From contig JAFZVE010000052.1 of assembly GCA_017617995.1 (NCBI GenBank), positions 1-52,271 on the forward strand: a stretch of 52,271 bases of DNA. The letters run 5' to 3'. The translations under genes were made by a program, and so were the position numbers. The stretch's first letter is position 1. Each line of letters opens with the position of its first letter. Below the pieces are notes generated by a model that was given only the letters and a program-made list of their open reading frames with translations, had not been told where the DNA came from and searched no databases. The DNA comes from Clostridiales bacterium. Lineage in GTDB: Bacteria > Bacillota > Clostridia > Saccharofermentanales > Saccharofermentanaceae. Positions 1-9,885 of the stretch are shown here, in pieces.

Positions 1-53
1 ACGCCCTGTTTCCAGTCCTTTCAGACCCATATATCTTAGGTGGGTTCACTTTA

Positions 54-141
54 TGGCGGAGACGGTGGGATTCGAACCCACGTGCCTTTTGGGCAAACGG
101 TTTTCAAGACCGCCTCGTTATGACCACTTCGATACATCTCC
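54..141 (-). tRNA. tRNA-Ser (anticodon TGA)
   Basis: Read on the minus strand this folds as a class II tRNA. The acceptor strand GGAGATG (141-135) pairs with CGTCTCC (64-58), followed by discriminator G and an encoded CCA (56-54). The anticodon loop CTTGAAA gives anticodon TGA, which reads UCA/UCG serine codons. A long variable arm precedes the T arm GTGGGTTCGAATCCCAC. Length is 88 nt including CCA. It lies downstream of parB, beyond the parB terminator. Confidence 0.96.
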
Positions 142-190
142 GTTTTCGTAGCGTACTGATTTTACTAACTTTGACCATTTATGTCAACTC

Positions 191-224
191 AAAGCAAAGA
201 GGCCTCCCGATTCCGGAAGACCTC
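191..224 (-). terminator. Rho-independent terminator of parAB
   Basis: On the minus strand a 10-bp stem (GAGGTCTTCC with GGGAGGCCTC, positions 224-215 and 208-199, one T-G and one further wobble pair) closes a 6-nt loop and is followed by a T-rich tail (TTTGCTTT). It sits 26 bp beyond the parB stop codon. Confidence 0.85.
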
Positions 225-249
225 CCTGCTTTTGGTGAAATATATGGCA

Positions 250-1125
250 TCAGTTGTTCATCATTTCTAATAGCCGATCCAGATCATCATATGAATAATA
301 CTCGATCATGATCGACCCTTTTCCTGCCGCCTCGTCTTTAACCTTCAGTTTTACCTTTGTACCGAAGTATCTCTCGAGTTGACGTTCTACCTTCTTCGTC
401 TCGATTGCGACCGGATTTGACCCTTTCTCGCGCGTTTTACGAGGTGTCGTTGTAGCTCCACTCAGGATCTTCTTGACATATTCCTCTGTTTCACGGACAC
501 TCAGTTCTTTGATCATGACTACATCAGCCGCTTTCTTCTGCTCTTCTTTGTCAGTAATTGCAAGAAGTGCACGCGCATGACCGGCTGAAAGATCACCGTT
601 ACGGATAAAATCCTGAAGTGATTCCTCGATGTTAAGTAGTCTCAGAGTATTCGCAATAGCCGGACGGCTCTTTCCCAGTTTCTTTGCCAGAGCTTCTTGA
701 GTAAGACCATGTTCTTTCATAAGATTATCCATGGCAAACGCTTCTTCAAGCGGATTGAGATCCTGTCTCTGTATATTCTCGATAAGAGCTTGTTCCATCG
801 TCTGCTGATCCGTCAGGTCACGAACGATTGCAGGTATGACTTTTAGACCAGCCAGACGGGATGCCCGCCAGCGTCTCTCACCAGCTACGATGCGATATCC
901 GGTTCCACGTTTAGCAACGATGATTGGCTGGATCACGCCGTTTTCCTTGATCGATTCTGCTAGTTCCTGAAGCGCATCCTGATTAAATTGTTTTCTCGGT
1001 TGATCGCTATTCGGAGAGATGTCATTGATCTTCAGTTCGAGCACTGCATCCTTCTGGATCTCCGGAATACCTTCATCCGGAATAAGTGCGCCGATTCCCT
1101 TTCCTAATCCTTTCTTTGTAGCCAT
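250..1125 (-). CDS. parB: Chromosome partitioning protein ParB (Spo0J/Noc family)
   Basis: This is the centromere-binding protein that loads at parS as a CTP-dependent clamp, spreads on DNA and recruits SMC and ParA. The 291-aa length is typical. The N-terminal ParB/Srx domain (about residues 28-120) holds the CTP-binding motif GERRWRAS (82-89) and the ENIQRQDLNP box (117-126). A helix-turn-helix follows (about 140-165, QEALAKKLGKSRPAIANTL), then a C-terminal dimerisation domain. The ATG is preceded by a good ribosome-binding site (GAGGTG). It lies 33 bp after parA, and the three parS sites 5' of parA are its likely targets. Noc is a paralogue, but pairing with ParA beside oriC favours ParB. 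Confidence 0.96.
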   Translation of the reverse strand: MATKKGLGKGIGALIPDEGIPEIQKDAVLELKINDISPNSDQPRKQFNQDALQELAESIKENGVIQPIIVAKRGTGYRIVAGERRWRASRLAGLKVIPAIVRDLTDQQTMEQALIENIQRQDLNPLEEAFAMDNLMKEHGLTQEALAKKLGKSRPAIANTLRLLNIEESLQDFIRNGDLSAGHARALLAITDKEEQKKAADVVMIKELSVRETEEYVKKILSGATTTPRKTREKGSNPVAIETKKVERQLERYFGTKVKLKVKDEAAGKGSIMIEYYSYDDLDRLLEMMNN

Positions 1126-1158
1126 ATTTCACCTCATATATTGACTTTCGTCTATGTT

Positions 1159-1923
1159 TTATTTTGTTCTCTTTATAACCTCGTTCGAAAGAGCCTGATA
1201 TGCCAGCGAACCCTTTGATTTGGGGTCATATTCTTCAATCGTCAGACCATGGCTGGGTGCCTCGGCCAGTCGAACATTTCTCGGTATAAATGTATTGAAA
1301 ACCTTGTCTCCAAAGTATTTCTGGACTTCCTCTACTACCTGCTTAGTCAGCTGTGTACGTCTGTCGTGCATGGTAATAACAACACCGAGGATACCTACTG
1401 CAGGATTGAGTTTCTTCTTGATCATGTTGATCGTATCGATTAACTGAGACAATCCCTCAAGCGCATAATATTCTCCCTGTATCGGCACGATGACACCCTC
1501 GCATGCTGTCAGGGCATTGATCGTAAGCAGTCCGAGTGACGGCGGACAGTCCACGATTATATAGTCGTACTTATCCAAGACAGGTTCAATCGCTCGCTTG
1601 AGTATCGTCTCGCGGCTGATTGCGGATACCAGTTCGACTTCTGCACCGGCAAGATTGATATTCGTCGGGCACATATCTACATTTTTATCGGATGTAGCAG
1701 CAATCACTTTAGTAATTTCTTCCTCGTTTACGAGAAGATCATAGACGGTATTCTCCAGACCGGATTTCTCAAAACCATATCCACTTGTGGCATTTCCCTG
1801 TGGATCCAGATCGATCACCAGGACTTTTTTGCGTTTTTTCGCCAGAAAAGCACTAAGATTCACAGCTGTTGTTGTTTTTCCGACTCCGCCTTTTTGATTT
1901 ACGATTGAAATTACGTATGCCAT
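1159..1923 (-). CDS. parA: Chromosome partitioning ATPase ParA (Soj)
   Basis: This is a deviant-Walker ATPase that dimerises on ATP and DNA, is stimulated by ParB, and in Firmicutes also controls DnaA. The 254-aa protein has the deviant Walker A KGGVGKTT at residues 11-18 with the signature lysine, a Walker A' region VLVIDLDPQGNA (34-45) and Walker B IIVDCPPSLG near residue 122. The ATG has a strong Shine-Dalgarno (AAGGAGC). It heads the parA-parB operon, 33 bp before parB, behind a good sigma-A-type promoter at 1951-1979. The parS cluster lies immediately upstream. Confidence 0.96.
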   Translation of the reverse strand: MAYVISIVNQKGGVGKTTTAVNLSAFLAKKRKKVLVIDLDPQGNATSGYGFEKSGLENTVYDLLVNEEEITKVIAATSDKNVDMCPTNINLAGAEVELVSAISRETILKRAIEPVLDKYDYIIVDCPPSLGLLTINALTACEGVIVPIQGEYYALEGLSQLIDTINMIKKKLNPAVGILGVVITMHDRRTQLTKQVVEEVQKYFGDKVFNTFIPRNVRLAEAPSHGLTIEEYDPKSKGSLAYQALSNEVIKRTK

Positions 1924-1950
1924 ATGTGCTCCTTTATTTTTCTTATTAAG

Positions 1951-1979
1951 TATATAGTAACAAAAAAAGTATTTTTCAA
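1951..1979 (-). promoter_or_regulatory. Sigma-A-type promoter of parAB
   Basis: On the minus strand TTGAAA (1979-1974), a 17-nt spacer and TATATA (1956-1951) form a near-consensus promoter 28 bp 5' of the parA start codon. Confidence 0.7.
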
Positions 1980-2060
1980 TATGACAGTTCGTTTACACTT
2001 TTTCAGAGAAACAACGAATATCATTCATCATTTTTCATAATCATTCATATTTCACGTAAA

Positions 2061-2076
2061 TGTTTCACGTGAAACA
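2061..2076. promoter_or_regulatory. parS site 1
   Basis: Exact 16-bp palindrome TGTTTCACGTGAAACA, identical to the Bacillus subtilis parS consensus that ParB/Spo0J binds. It is the site closest to parA, with a degenerate copy overlapping its left edge. Confidence 0.95.
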
Positions 2077-2105
2077 TTATAAGTTTTGATCCGAATTACT
2101 CTCAT

Positions 2106-2121
2106 TGTTTCACGTGAAACA
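2106..2121. promoter_or_regulatory. parS site 2
   Basis: Second exact copy of TGTTTCACGTGAAACA, starting 45 bp after the start of site 1. Confidence 0.95.
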
Positions 2122-2263
2122 ATAATCAAATAATAACATTCAAATCATATCGATCATCATTTTCAGTTTTTTAAATCAAACTGTGATTTCACTTTTTAGA
2201 CTAGGTTCATTTGTGAATGACAGGAAAAATCACTTATAAAAGAATGGATTTCATGCTAAGGAA

Positions 2264-2279
2264 TGTTTCACGTGAAACA
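2264..2279. promoter_or_regulatory. parS site 3
   Basis: Third exact copy of TGTTTCACGTGAAACA, directly beside the base of the gyrB terminator hairpin and 158 bp from site 2. Confidence 0.95.
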
Positions 2280-2284
2280 ATAAA

Positions 2285-2318
2285 AACATCTCCCATGGAT
2301 TTATCCACAGGAGATGTT
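2285..2318 (-). terminator. gyrB terminator with a DnaA box in its loop
   Basis: On the minus strand AACATCTCC (2318-2310) pairs with GGAGATGTT (2293-2285), followed by a T tract. The loop contains TTATCCACA on the plus strand (2301-2309), a perfect match to the DnaA-box consensus TTATNCACA. Confidence 0.8.
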
Positions 2319-2348
2319 CGGTTATATAAATAATTGTAATGAATCAGA

Positions 2349-4487
<2,139 letters not shown>

Positions 4488-4490
4488 TCA

Positions 4491-4521
4491 TTCTCCCTAA
4501 GAATCGCTCAAAACGGGAGAA
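4491..4521 (-). promoter_or_regulatory. Inverted repeat in the gyrB leader
   Basis: TTCTCCC (4491-4497) and GGGAGAA (4515-4521) form a 7-bp stem with a 17-nt loop just 5' of the gyrB ribosome-binding site. A second short inverted repeat, GTAACA-C-TGTTAC, lies at 4542-4554. They may be a leader hairpin and an operator. No regulator is implied by the sequence. Confidence 0.4.
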
Positions 4522-4595
4522 TCGCTGATATATTAAGATCTGTAACACTGTTACCTTATCTTTTTTAGGATTATTTTGCCAACATTTGTGAAGAT

Positions 4596-4847
4596 TTACA
4601 CCACGCCTGCATGCTCGATCCTCTTTCTCAATGTCACCACCGAAAGAGGAGATATATAGACCCGATCGTCCGTAAGGACCATGGATCTGGGTATCTCTTC
4701 CGAGACATATTCGAGGATGTTTTCATCCTCATTTCGCCGCAGAAAATCATTCATATCGGTCGATGAAGCCTGAACAGTCTCCAGGTTGACTAATCCGATT
4801 ATCGAATCGATCAGGATCGTGTACTCTCCGCCGATATGAACGAACAT
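4596..4847 (-). CDS. remB: RemB/DUF370 extracellular matrix regulator-type protein
   Basis: The 83-aa protein belongs to DUF370, the RemA/RemB (YlzA/YaaB) family. The pattern FVHIGGEY at the N-terminus followed by a conserved VNLE and ending with SPLSVVTLRKRI is family-typical. In Bacillus subtilis yaaB/remB lies between recF and gyrB, and the same position here supports the assignment. RemA is a DNA-binding activator of matrix genes; RemB is less well understood. An extended -10 promoter lies just upstream, so it can be transcribed separately from dnaN-recF and may lead into gyrB 126 bp downstream. Confidence 0.85.
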   Translation of the reverse strand: MFVHIGGEYTILIDSIIGLVNLETVQASSTDMNDFLRRNEDENILEYVSEEIPRSMVLTDDRVYISPLSVVTLRKRIEHAGVV

Positions 4848-4885
4848 CCAAACGCCCCTTAAATCTTACAGTTTTTGACCTAAAT

Positions 4886-4916
4886 ATTATACCACAAAAG
4901 CACTGGAAACGGTCAA
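4886..4916 (-). promoter_or_regulatory. Promoter of remB (and possibly gyrB)
   Basis: On the minus strand TTGACC (4916-4911), a 19-nt spacer and an extended -10 TGGTATAAT (TATAAT at 4891-4886) lie about 39 bp 5' of remB. The spacer is long but the TGN extension compensates. Confidence 0.6.
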
Positions 4917-4919
4917 ATT

Positions 4920-6116
4920 TTATGCTTTTTCTATCCTTCTTACAGACCCCTCAGATACCTCAAAAAAGGCGATTTTTGAAGCTTCTTCCATAGAGTCGGC
5001 CAGTTCCTGCTCGATGAAGGATTTGTCGGTACAGGTAATGAAGATCTGTGCATCGCCGATCTCGGATAGCAGACACTTTCTTCTTTCGGCATCCAGCTCG
5101 CCAAAGACATCGTCCAGAAGAAGTACAGGAGAATCGTTTGTTTCTTCTCTCATGATGTCCAGTTCGGCCATTTTCATCGAAAGAGCAGCCGATCTTTGTT
5201 GTCCCTGGGAGGCAAATTTCCGAAGTCCATCTCCGTCCAGAGACATAAGAAGGTCATCTTTCTGCGGTCCGAAATCAGTCGTTCCGTGAATAAAATCATC
5301 TTCTAAAGAATTGTCCCACTTTCGGATCAGAGTCTCGATCACTGCGTTCTCGTCATAGTTTTCGAGCATCTCTGTCGGAACACAGGTCTTATATTTCACA
5401 AATAACGTCTCACTTCCATGTGAGATACTCTCGTGATGCTCTTTTGCAAACTTAGCGATACGAAGAGAGAAGAGATATCTCTCGTGCATGATCTTCGATG
5501 CTGATCTGGCCATCGGTTCATGCCAGATCGACATCTCATCGCGGACTTTATCCGTAAGTAGTTTGGAACCTTGATTTCTGGCATTTTTAATAATGCGGTT
5601 CCGGCTCATCAGGAAACGGACATAATTGGTCAGTTCGAAGATATAAGACTTTTTCACGGAAGAGAGGAGCACATTTAAGTACTTCCGCCTTACAGATGGT
5701 CCTTCTTTAATAAGAGTCAGGTCCTCGGGAGCAAATATAACAGCGTTAAAAATCCCGAAATAATCGGATATTTTGTCAAATGGTACATCGTCATGGCAGA
5801 CGGTTTTTTTCGGATGTTTCACAGCGCCGTTATCGCCGGACCCGTCCTCATAGATCACAGAAACAGACTCATCGTAAGCGTGAAAAGAGGAGGTGAGAGA
5901 AAGCCGTACCTTATATCCATGTTCACCGTGCATCACCATGTCACTATCCTTAGAAGTACGATGAGAATGTGTCGAAGTACAAAGATATATCGATTCCAGA
6001 ATATTCGTCTTTCCCTGGGCATTTGCCCCATAGAAAACATTAACAGAAGGCTCGACCATAAGATCAAGCCTTCTGTAATTTCTGAAATTATGCAGTTGTA
6101 TAGAACGGATATACAT
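4920..6116 (-). CDS. recF: DNA replication and repair protein RecF
   Basis: RecF is an SMC/ABC-like ATPase that helps load RecA at gaps together with RecO and RecR. At 398 aa it is slightly longer than the usual 360-370. The N-terminal YIRSIQLHNFRNY is typical, Walker A GANAQGKT spans residues 30-37, an ABC signature-like FASQGQQRSAALSMK and Walker B LLLDDVFGELDAERR lie in the C-terminal third. It starts 6 bp after the dnaN stop codon, so it is cotranscribed and probably translationally coupled. yaaA (S4 domain), common between dnaN and recF in Bacilli, is absent. Confidence 0.96.
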   Translation of the reverse strand: MYIRSIQLHNFRNYRRLDLMVEPSVNVFYGANAQGKTNILESIYLCTSTHSHRTSKDSDMVMHGEHGYKVRLSLTSSFHAYDESVSVIYEDGSGDNGAVKHPKKTVCHDDVPFDKISDYFGIFNAVIFAPEDLTLIKEGPSVRRKYLNVLLSSVKKSYIFELTNYVRFLMSRNRIIKNARNQGSKLLTDKVRDEMSIWHEPMARSASKIMHERYLFSLRIAKFAKEHHESISHGSETLFVKYKTCVPTEMLENYDENAVIETLIRKWDNSLEDDFIHGTTDFGPQKDDLLMSLDGDGLRKFASQGQQRSAALSMKMAELDIMREETNDSPVLLLDDVFGELDAERRKCLLSEIGDAQIFITCTDKSFIEQELADSMEEASKIAFFEVSEGSVRRIEKA

Positions 6117-6122
6117 GCCTTA

Positions 6123-7226
6123 TCACTTACGAAGCGGCAGGATCAGATATGTATACTCCTCTCCCTCTGTAGGTACGACCACAGACGGTCCGTTGGAACC
6201 GGAAAAGAGGAACTTCACTGTATCATCGTCGATCGCACGAAGTGCATCCATGATGTACTTGTGATTGAAGTCTACATTAATAAGTTCGCCTGTGATCTGG
6301 CACTTCACTTCTTCACGGAGATTACCGAGCTCGGTGCTCGAACGGATCACCAGCGTCTCCTCATCGTCCATCGAGAGGTTGACCGGACATCTTCTGTCTT
6401 CCTTCTGAATAATCAGGGAAGCACGCTCTACGGCGTTTAGAACCGCATTCTTATCTACGATCATCGTGGTAGAAGAATTCTTCGGAACGATAGCGTGATA
6501 ATCCAGGAACTCGCCGTTAATGAGGCGGGAAACGATTCTGAACTTACCTGTATCGAAAAGAATATGGTTTGTGGAAGCATAAATCACGACTTCTGCGTCC
6601 TTACCGGTCAGGATACGTGCTGCCTCGTGAAGAGCCTTGCCGGGGATCAGGAACTTCAGAACCGGAAGATCTTCACCGATCTCCTTCTTTCTATGGGCCA
6701 TTCTAAAGCCGTCGATCGATACGACATTGATGTTCTTTCCGTCTGACTCGAAGAGGGAACCATTCAGCATCGGACGTCCTTCATCCGTAGAGATCGCGAA
6801 AATCGTCTGGCTGATCATGTTTCTTAAGATCTCCTGGTTGAGGATGATCTTGTTATCTTCGCCTACTTCAGGAATCTTGGGGAAACCTTCAGAAGAAATA
6901 CCGTTGATCGAGAACTTCGACGTGCCGCTCTCGATGTCGATGATCATTCTATCATTCGTGGAGATCGCCACCTCTTCAAAAGGAAGCTTCCTGACGATTT
7001 CTCCGAACACTTTGGAAGGAATCACGATCGATCCTTCTTCCATCACGTCAGCATCTACCAGTGCCTCGATACCTGTTTCCAAATCATATCCTGTCAGCTT
7101 TACATTATTTGCTGCGGCCTCAATCAAAATACCATCTAAAATAGGTAAAGTAGAACGAGTAGAAACTGCCTTCTGCACGATCGAAATGGCTTCGACCAGA
7201 TTGTCTCTTGAAATTACTAGTTTCAT
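6123..7226 (-). CDS. dnaN: DNA polymerase III beta sliding clamp
   Basis: This is the processivity clamp of replicative DNA polymerase. It begins MKLVISRDNLVEAISIVQKAVSTR and ends TYLILPLRK, both typical, and its 367 aa fits three tandem clamp folds. The ATG has the ribosome-binding site GGAGGAAA. A TATAAT -10 element lies on the minus strand at 7275-7270, with a poor -35. It is separated from dnaA by 442 bp that carries oriC and leads into recF. Confidence 0.97.
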   Translation of the reverse strand: MKLVISRDNLVEAISIVQKAVSTRSTLPILDGILIEAAANNVKLTGYDLETGIEALVDADVMEEGSIVIPSKVFGEIVRKLPFEEVAISTNDRMIIDIESGTSKFSINGISSEGFPKIPEVGEDNKIILNQEILRNMISQTIFAISTDEGRPMLNGSLFESDGKNINVVSIDGFRMAHRKKEIGEDLPVLKFLIPGKALHEAARILTGKDAEVVIYASTNHILFDTGKFRIVSRLINGEFLDYHAIVPKNSSTTMIVDKNAVLNAVERASLIIQKEDRRCPVNLSMDDEETLVIRSSTELGNLREEVKCQITGELINVDFNHKYIMDALRAIDDDTVKFLFSGSNGPSVVVPTEGEEYTYLILPLRK

Positions 7227-7668
7227 GCGTTACTTTCCTCCGTCTGACAATTATCAAATAACACTATATATTATACAGGAAAATTACAAAAATGCTACAA
7301 AGAATCCTATAAAAGAGGAAGGAAAATAAGGGATTTTGGTGCTTCTGCCATGAATAAAAGTTTTCCACACTTTTCTTCAAAATGTCAAAGAGAAAAAAGA
7401 GAAGAAGAGGGGTAAGGTCTTGCGGATATAAAACAAAAAGAATATGGTTTTTAAGAAATATTCTTTATATTATTATGGTCTGTGAATACTGTGCAGAAGT
7501 ACTTCAAAAGCCTATATTTCAACGTTTCTTATGTGGAAAAGAAGTGTATCGGTATGTGTAAAAAGGAAACATTAATTCACGCTGTTTTTTCAATACTTTT
7601 ATACACAAAGTATCCACCTGATTTCCAACGGAAGTTTTCCACATATGAACGAAAAAGAGTGGAAAACT
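7227..7668. other. oriC: dnaA-dnaN intergenic replication origin
   Basis: This 442-bp gene-free AT-rich stretch carries DnaA-box-like 9-mers. A perfect TTATACACA lies at 7599-7607 (+). TTTTCCACA lies at 7361-7369 (+), 7635-7643 (+) and on the minus strand at 7540-7532. A minus-strand TTTTACACA lies at 7563-7555, with weaker copies at 7610-7618 and 7658-7666. A very AT-rich run at about 7441-7476 is a candidate unwinding element. Position between dnaA and dnaN matches Firmicute origins. I saw no clear boxes in the 144 bp 5' of dnaA. Confidence 0.82.
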
Positions 7669-8997
7669 TTAGTTAAAGAGACGCTTTCTGATTGACTCGA
7701 TCCGGTCGTAAACAACAGACGTCGGATCTTTCAGTTCTTTTTCAATTTTGTTACAAGCGTGAAGAATCGTAGTGTGATCTTTCCCTCCGAAGAACTCTCC
7801 GATCTTCGGATAGGTCATGTTCAGTTCCGACCGGCACAAGTACATGCAGGTCTGGCGGGGCACAAGGATATCCTTGCTGCGCTTATTCGACATGATATCA
7901 CTTACCGTGATGTTGTAAGCCCGTGCGACAACCTTGACGATGATCTCCGGTGTGACCTGTCTGGCCTGCTTGGGAGAGATCATGTCCTTGAGGGCGACCT
8001 TTGCATCGTCCAGAGTAAAGGAGTTAGCCAGGAAACAGTAGGCAACTACGGTCTTATAGGCACCATCCAGCTCACGGATGTTTGAAGCAAAATTAGAAGC
8101 GATATAATCGATAATATCGTCGGACAGGCTGATTTTCTCATCCTGCATTCTTTTATTCAGAATCGCGATCCTTGTCTCGTAGTCAGCCGGCTGAATATCG
8201 ACGATCAGACCGGAAGAGAAACGCGAACGCAGGCGCTCTTCGAGAGAAGAGAGGCTTTGCGGCGGTTTGTCACAGGTCATGAGGATCATCTTGCCGGACT
8301 CATACAATTCGTTGAAAGTATGGAAGAATTCGACCTGCATCTGTTCTTTCCGCTCGAGGAACTGGATATCATCGATCAGGAGAAAATCCGCATTTCTGTA
8401 TTTCTCACGGAAATCATCGTATTTTCCCTTCTGGATCGTGGCGATAAATTCATTGACGAAGCGCTCACAGTTGACGTAGACGACCTTCTTATCCGGCATC
8501 TTGTTCATAACAGCATTGCCGACGGCGTGCATCAGATGGGTCTTACCGAGACCCGAACCACCATAGAGGAAGATGGGATTGTACTGTTTTCCGCCTTCAG
8601 CTACAGAGACGCACGCTGCATGTGCGAAACGGTTACCTGCACCGACGATGAAAGAATCGAAAGTATATGCGGGATTTAACTGGGATGCGGAGTTTTCCTT
8701 AGATACAGGAGTACTCGAAGAAGTATGCCTGTGGATCATATCCAGAGTCAGGGAAGAGTCGGGAAGTTCGACCTTCACGTCCAGTTCCCGGCCAATTGCG
8801 ACCAGGATGCAATTCTTGATAAGAGGGATCATAGGGACGACCTGTTCCTGCGAAAAAGAGTCCGGAGCGGTCAGGATGAGAAGATCATCGTTGGCAAAGG
8901 TCGGCACAAGTGGAGAGACGAAGGTCTTGTACTTAATAGAAGACACTTCATCCTTTAATAATGTCAGTGTTTGGCTCCAGATTGTACTTGCATCCAT
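7669..8997 (-). CDS. dnaA: Chromosomal replication initiator DnaA
   Basis: DnaA is the AAA+ initiator that binds DnaA boxes and melts oriC. Domain I begins DASTIWSQTLTLLK. Domain III has Walker A GGSGLGKT and Walker B LLIDDIQF. Domain IV carries the DNA-binding signature GGKDHTTILHACNKI. I chose the ATG at 8997 (442 aa) because the family normally starts a few residues before the conserved IW. An in-frame GTG at 9012 adds five residues and neither start has a strong Shine-Dalgarno. The gene across the divergent gap is a sortase, not rpmH. Confidence 0.96.
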   Translation of the reverse strand: MDASTIWSQTLTLLKDEVSSIKYKTFVSPLVPTFANDDLLILTAPDSFSQEQVVPMIPLIKNCILVAIGRELDVKVELPDSSLTLDMIHRHTSSSTPVSKENSASQLNPAYTFDSFIVGAGNRFAHAACVSVAEGGKQYNPIFLYGGSGLGKTHLMHAVGNAVMNKMPDKKVVYVNCERFVNEFIATIQKGKYDDFREKYRNADFLLIDDIQFLERKEQMQVEFFHTFNELYESGKMILMTCDKPPQSLSSLEERLRSRFSSGLIVDIQPADYETRIAILNKRMQDEKISLSDDIIDYIASNFASNIRELDGAYKTVVAYCFLANSFTLDDAKVALKDMISPKQARQVTPEIIVKVVARAYNITVSDIMSNKRSKDILVPRQTCMYLCRSELNMTYPKIGEFFGGKDHTTILHACNKIEKELKDPTSVVYDRIESIRKRLFN

Positions 8998-9094
8998 CCT
9001 TGATTCACCCACTTCAAGAGAATTCTCTGCCCCTTTTTTGAATGAAAAAGGCCCCCGGCAGAAGAAATAAAAAGTAGAATAATCATATCAGAAA

Positions 9095-9124
9095 TTATCA
9101 CTTCTTGAAAGTATCTGTTATAAT
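9095..9124 (+). promoter_or_regulatory. Promoter of the sortase-murT-gatD operon
   Basis: TTATCA (9095-9100), an 18-nt spacer and a perfect TATAAT (9119-9124) lie 32 bp 5' of the sortase start codon, in the 159-bp gap shared with divergent dnaA. Confidence 0.6.
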
Positions 9125-9156
9125 AAATCGCAAAGAAATTCTTTGACGAGGAAAAT

Positions 9157-9870
9157 ATGTTTAGAAAAAGAAACGGTGACATCAACTGGAGAAATATAAT
9201 CCTTCTGAGCATAGCTCTGATCTGTCTGGTCGTAGGAGTTATCCTTCTTCTGATCGACCCGATCAAGAATATGAAACGCCAGAAAATCACAGATGACATG
9301 ATGGAGAGTATCGTCAATGCAAGCCAGGCTACCTTCGTAGTCAAGTCTTCCGGAAACGAAGTTAGCGGAGAAGAATTTGAGTATTATTACGGTGACGAAG
9401 AGGTCGCCGGAAGTTCGATCGACTATGACACAATGGTGGCGGAACTTCCTGAAGAGGTGGTTCTGACCGCACTCGGCAGTATCAAGATCGCATCTGTAGA
9501 TATCGAAATCCCGCTCTGGGATGATGCGACGATCGTTTCTCTCCGATATGGTGCCGGCAGACTGGCCGGTACGGCAGATCCGGGACAGGAAGGCAATATG
9601 ACCGTGCTCGGACACCGTATGCGTGCGGAAGGGAAGCTCTTCAACCGTCTTGGAGAAGTGAAGATCGGAGATACCATCGAAATTACGTGTATCGACGGTA
9701 ATAAGTACATCTATGTGGTAGATACGATCCACGAGGCAGTACTGCCTGAGGATCTGGATTACTATATCGACTACGATGACGGTACAGGTAAGCAGATAAC
9801 GCTCGTGACCTGTACTCCGACCGGTGTGGCGACCCACCGTCTTCTGGTCGTCGGCCATATTCTGGAGTGA
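9157..9870 (+). CDS. Sortase family transpeptidase
   Basis: This is a membrane-anchored cysteine transpeptidase that joins sorting-signal proteins to the cell wall or to pilins. One N-terminal membrane helix spans about residues 13-33, with the catalytic domain outside. The catalytic triad is visible: His153 (VLGHRM), Cys219 (LVTCTPTG) and Arg228 (THRLLVVG). The TCTP-G--THRLLV-G block resembles class C/D sortases, but I see no class C lid segment. It is 237 aa. No LPXTG-type substrate lies in the window. It leads murT by 15 bp, linking it to lipid II amidation. Confidence 0.9.
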   Translation: MFRKRNGDINWRNIILLSIALICLVVGVILLLIDPIKNMKRQKITDDMMESIVNASQATFVVKSSGNEVSGEEFEYYYGDEEVAGSSIDYDTMVAELPEEVVLTALGSIKIASVDIEIPLWDDATIVSLRYGAGRLAGTADPGQEGNMTVLGHRMRAEGKLFNRLGEVKIGDTIEITCIDGNKYIYVVDTIHEAVLPEDLDYYIDYDDGTGKQITLVTCTPTGVATHRLLVVGHILE

Positions 9871-9885
9871 CAGCGGGGAAATAAG

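Larger units (their letters stand above)
1924..2348. other. gyrB-parA intergenic region, partition centromere
   Basis: This 425-bp AT-rich stretch has no gene. It holds, from right to left, the gyrB terminator with a DnaA box in its loop (2285-2318), three perfect parS palindromes (2264-2279, 2106-2121, 2061-2076), a degenerate parS-like copy at 2048-2063 (11 of 16 positions match), and the parAB promoter (1951-1979). Confidence 0.85.

Noticed and set aside
1..53. Possible second tRNA or gene at the left edge
   Set aside because: No cloverleaf arms or open frame could be supported in 53 bases; only a weak ACCCA/TGGGT pairing is seen.
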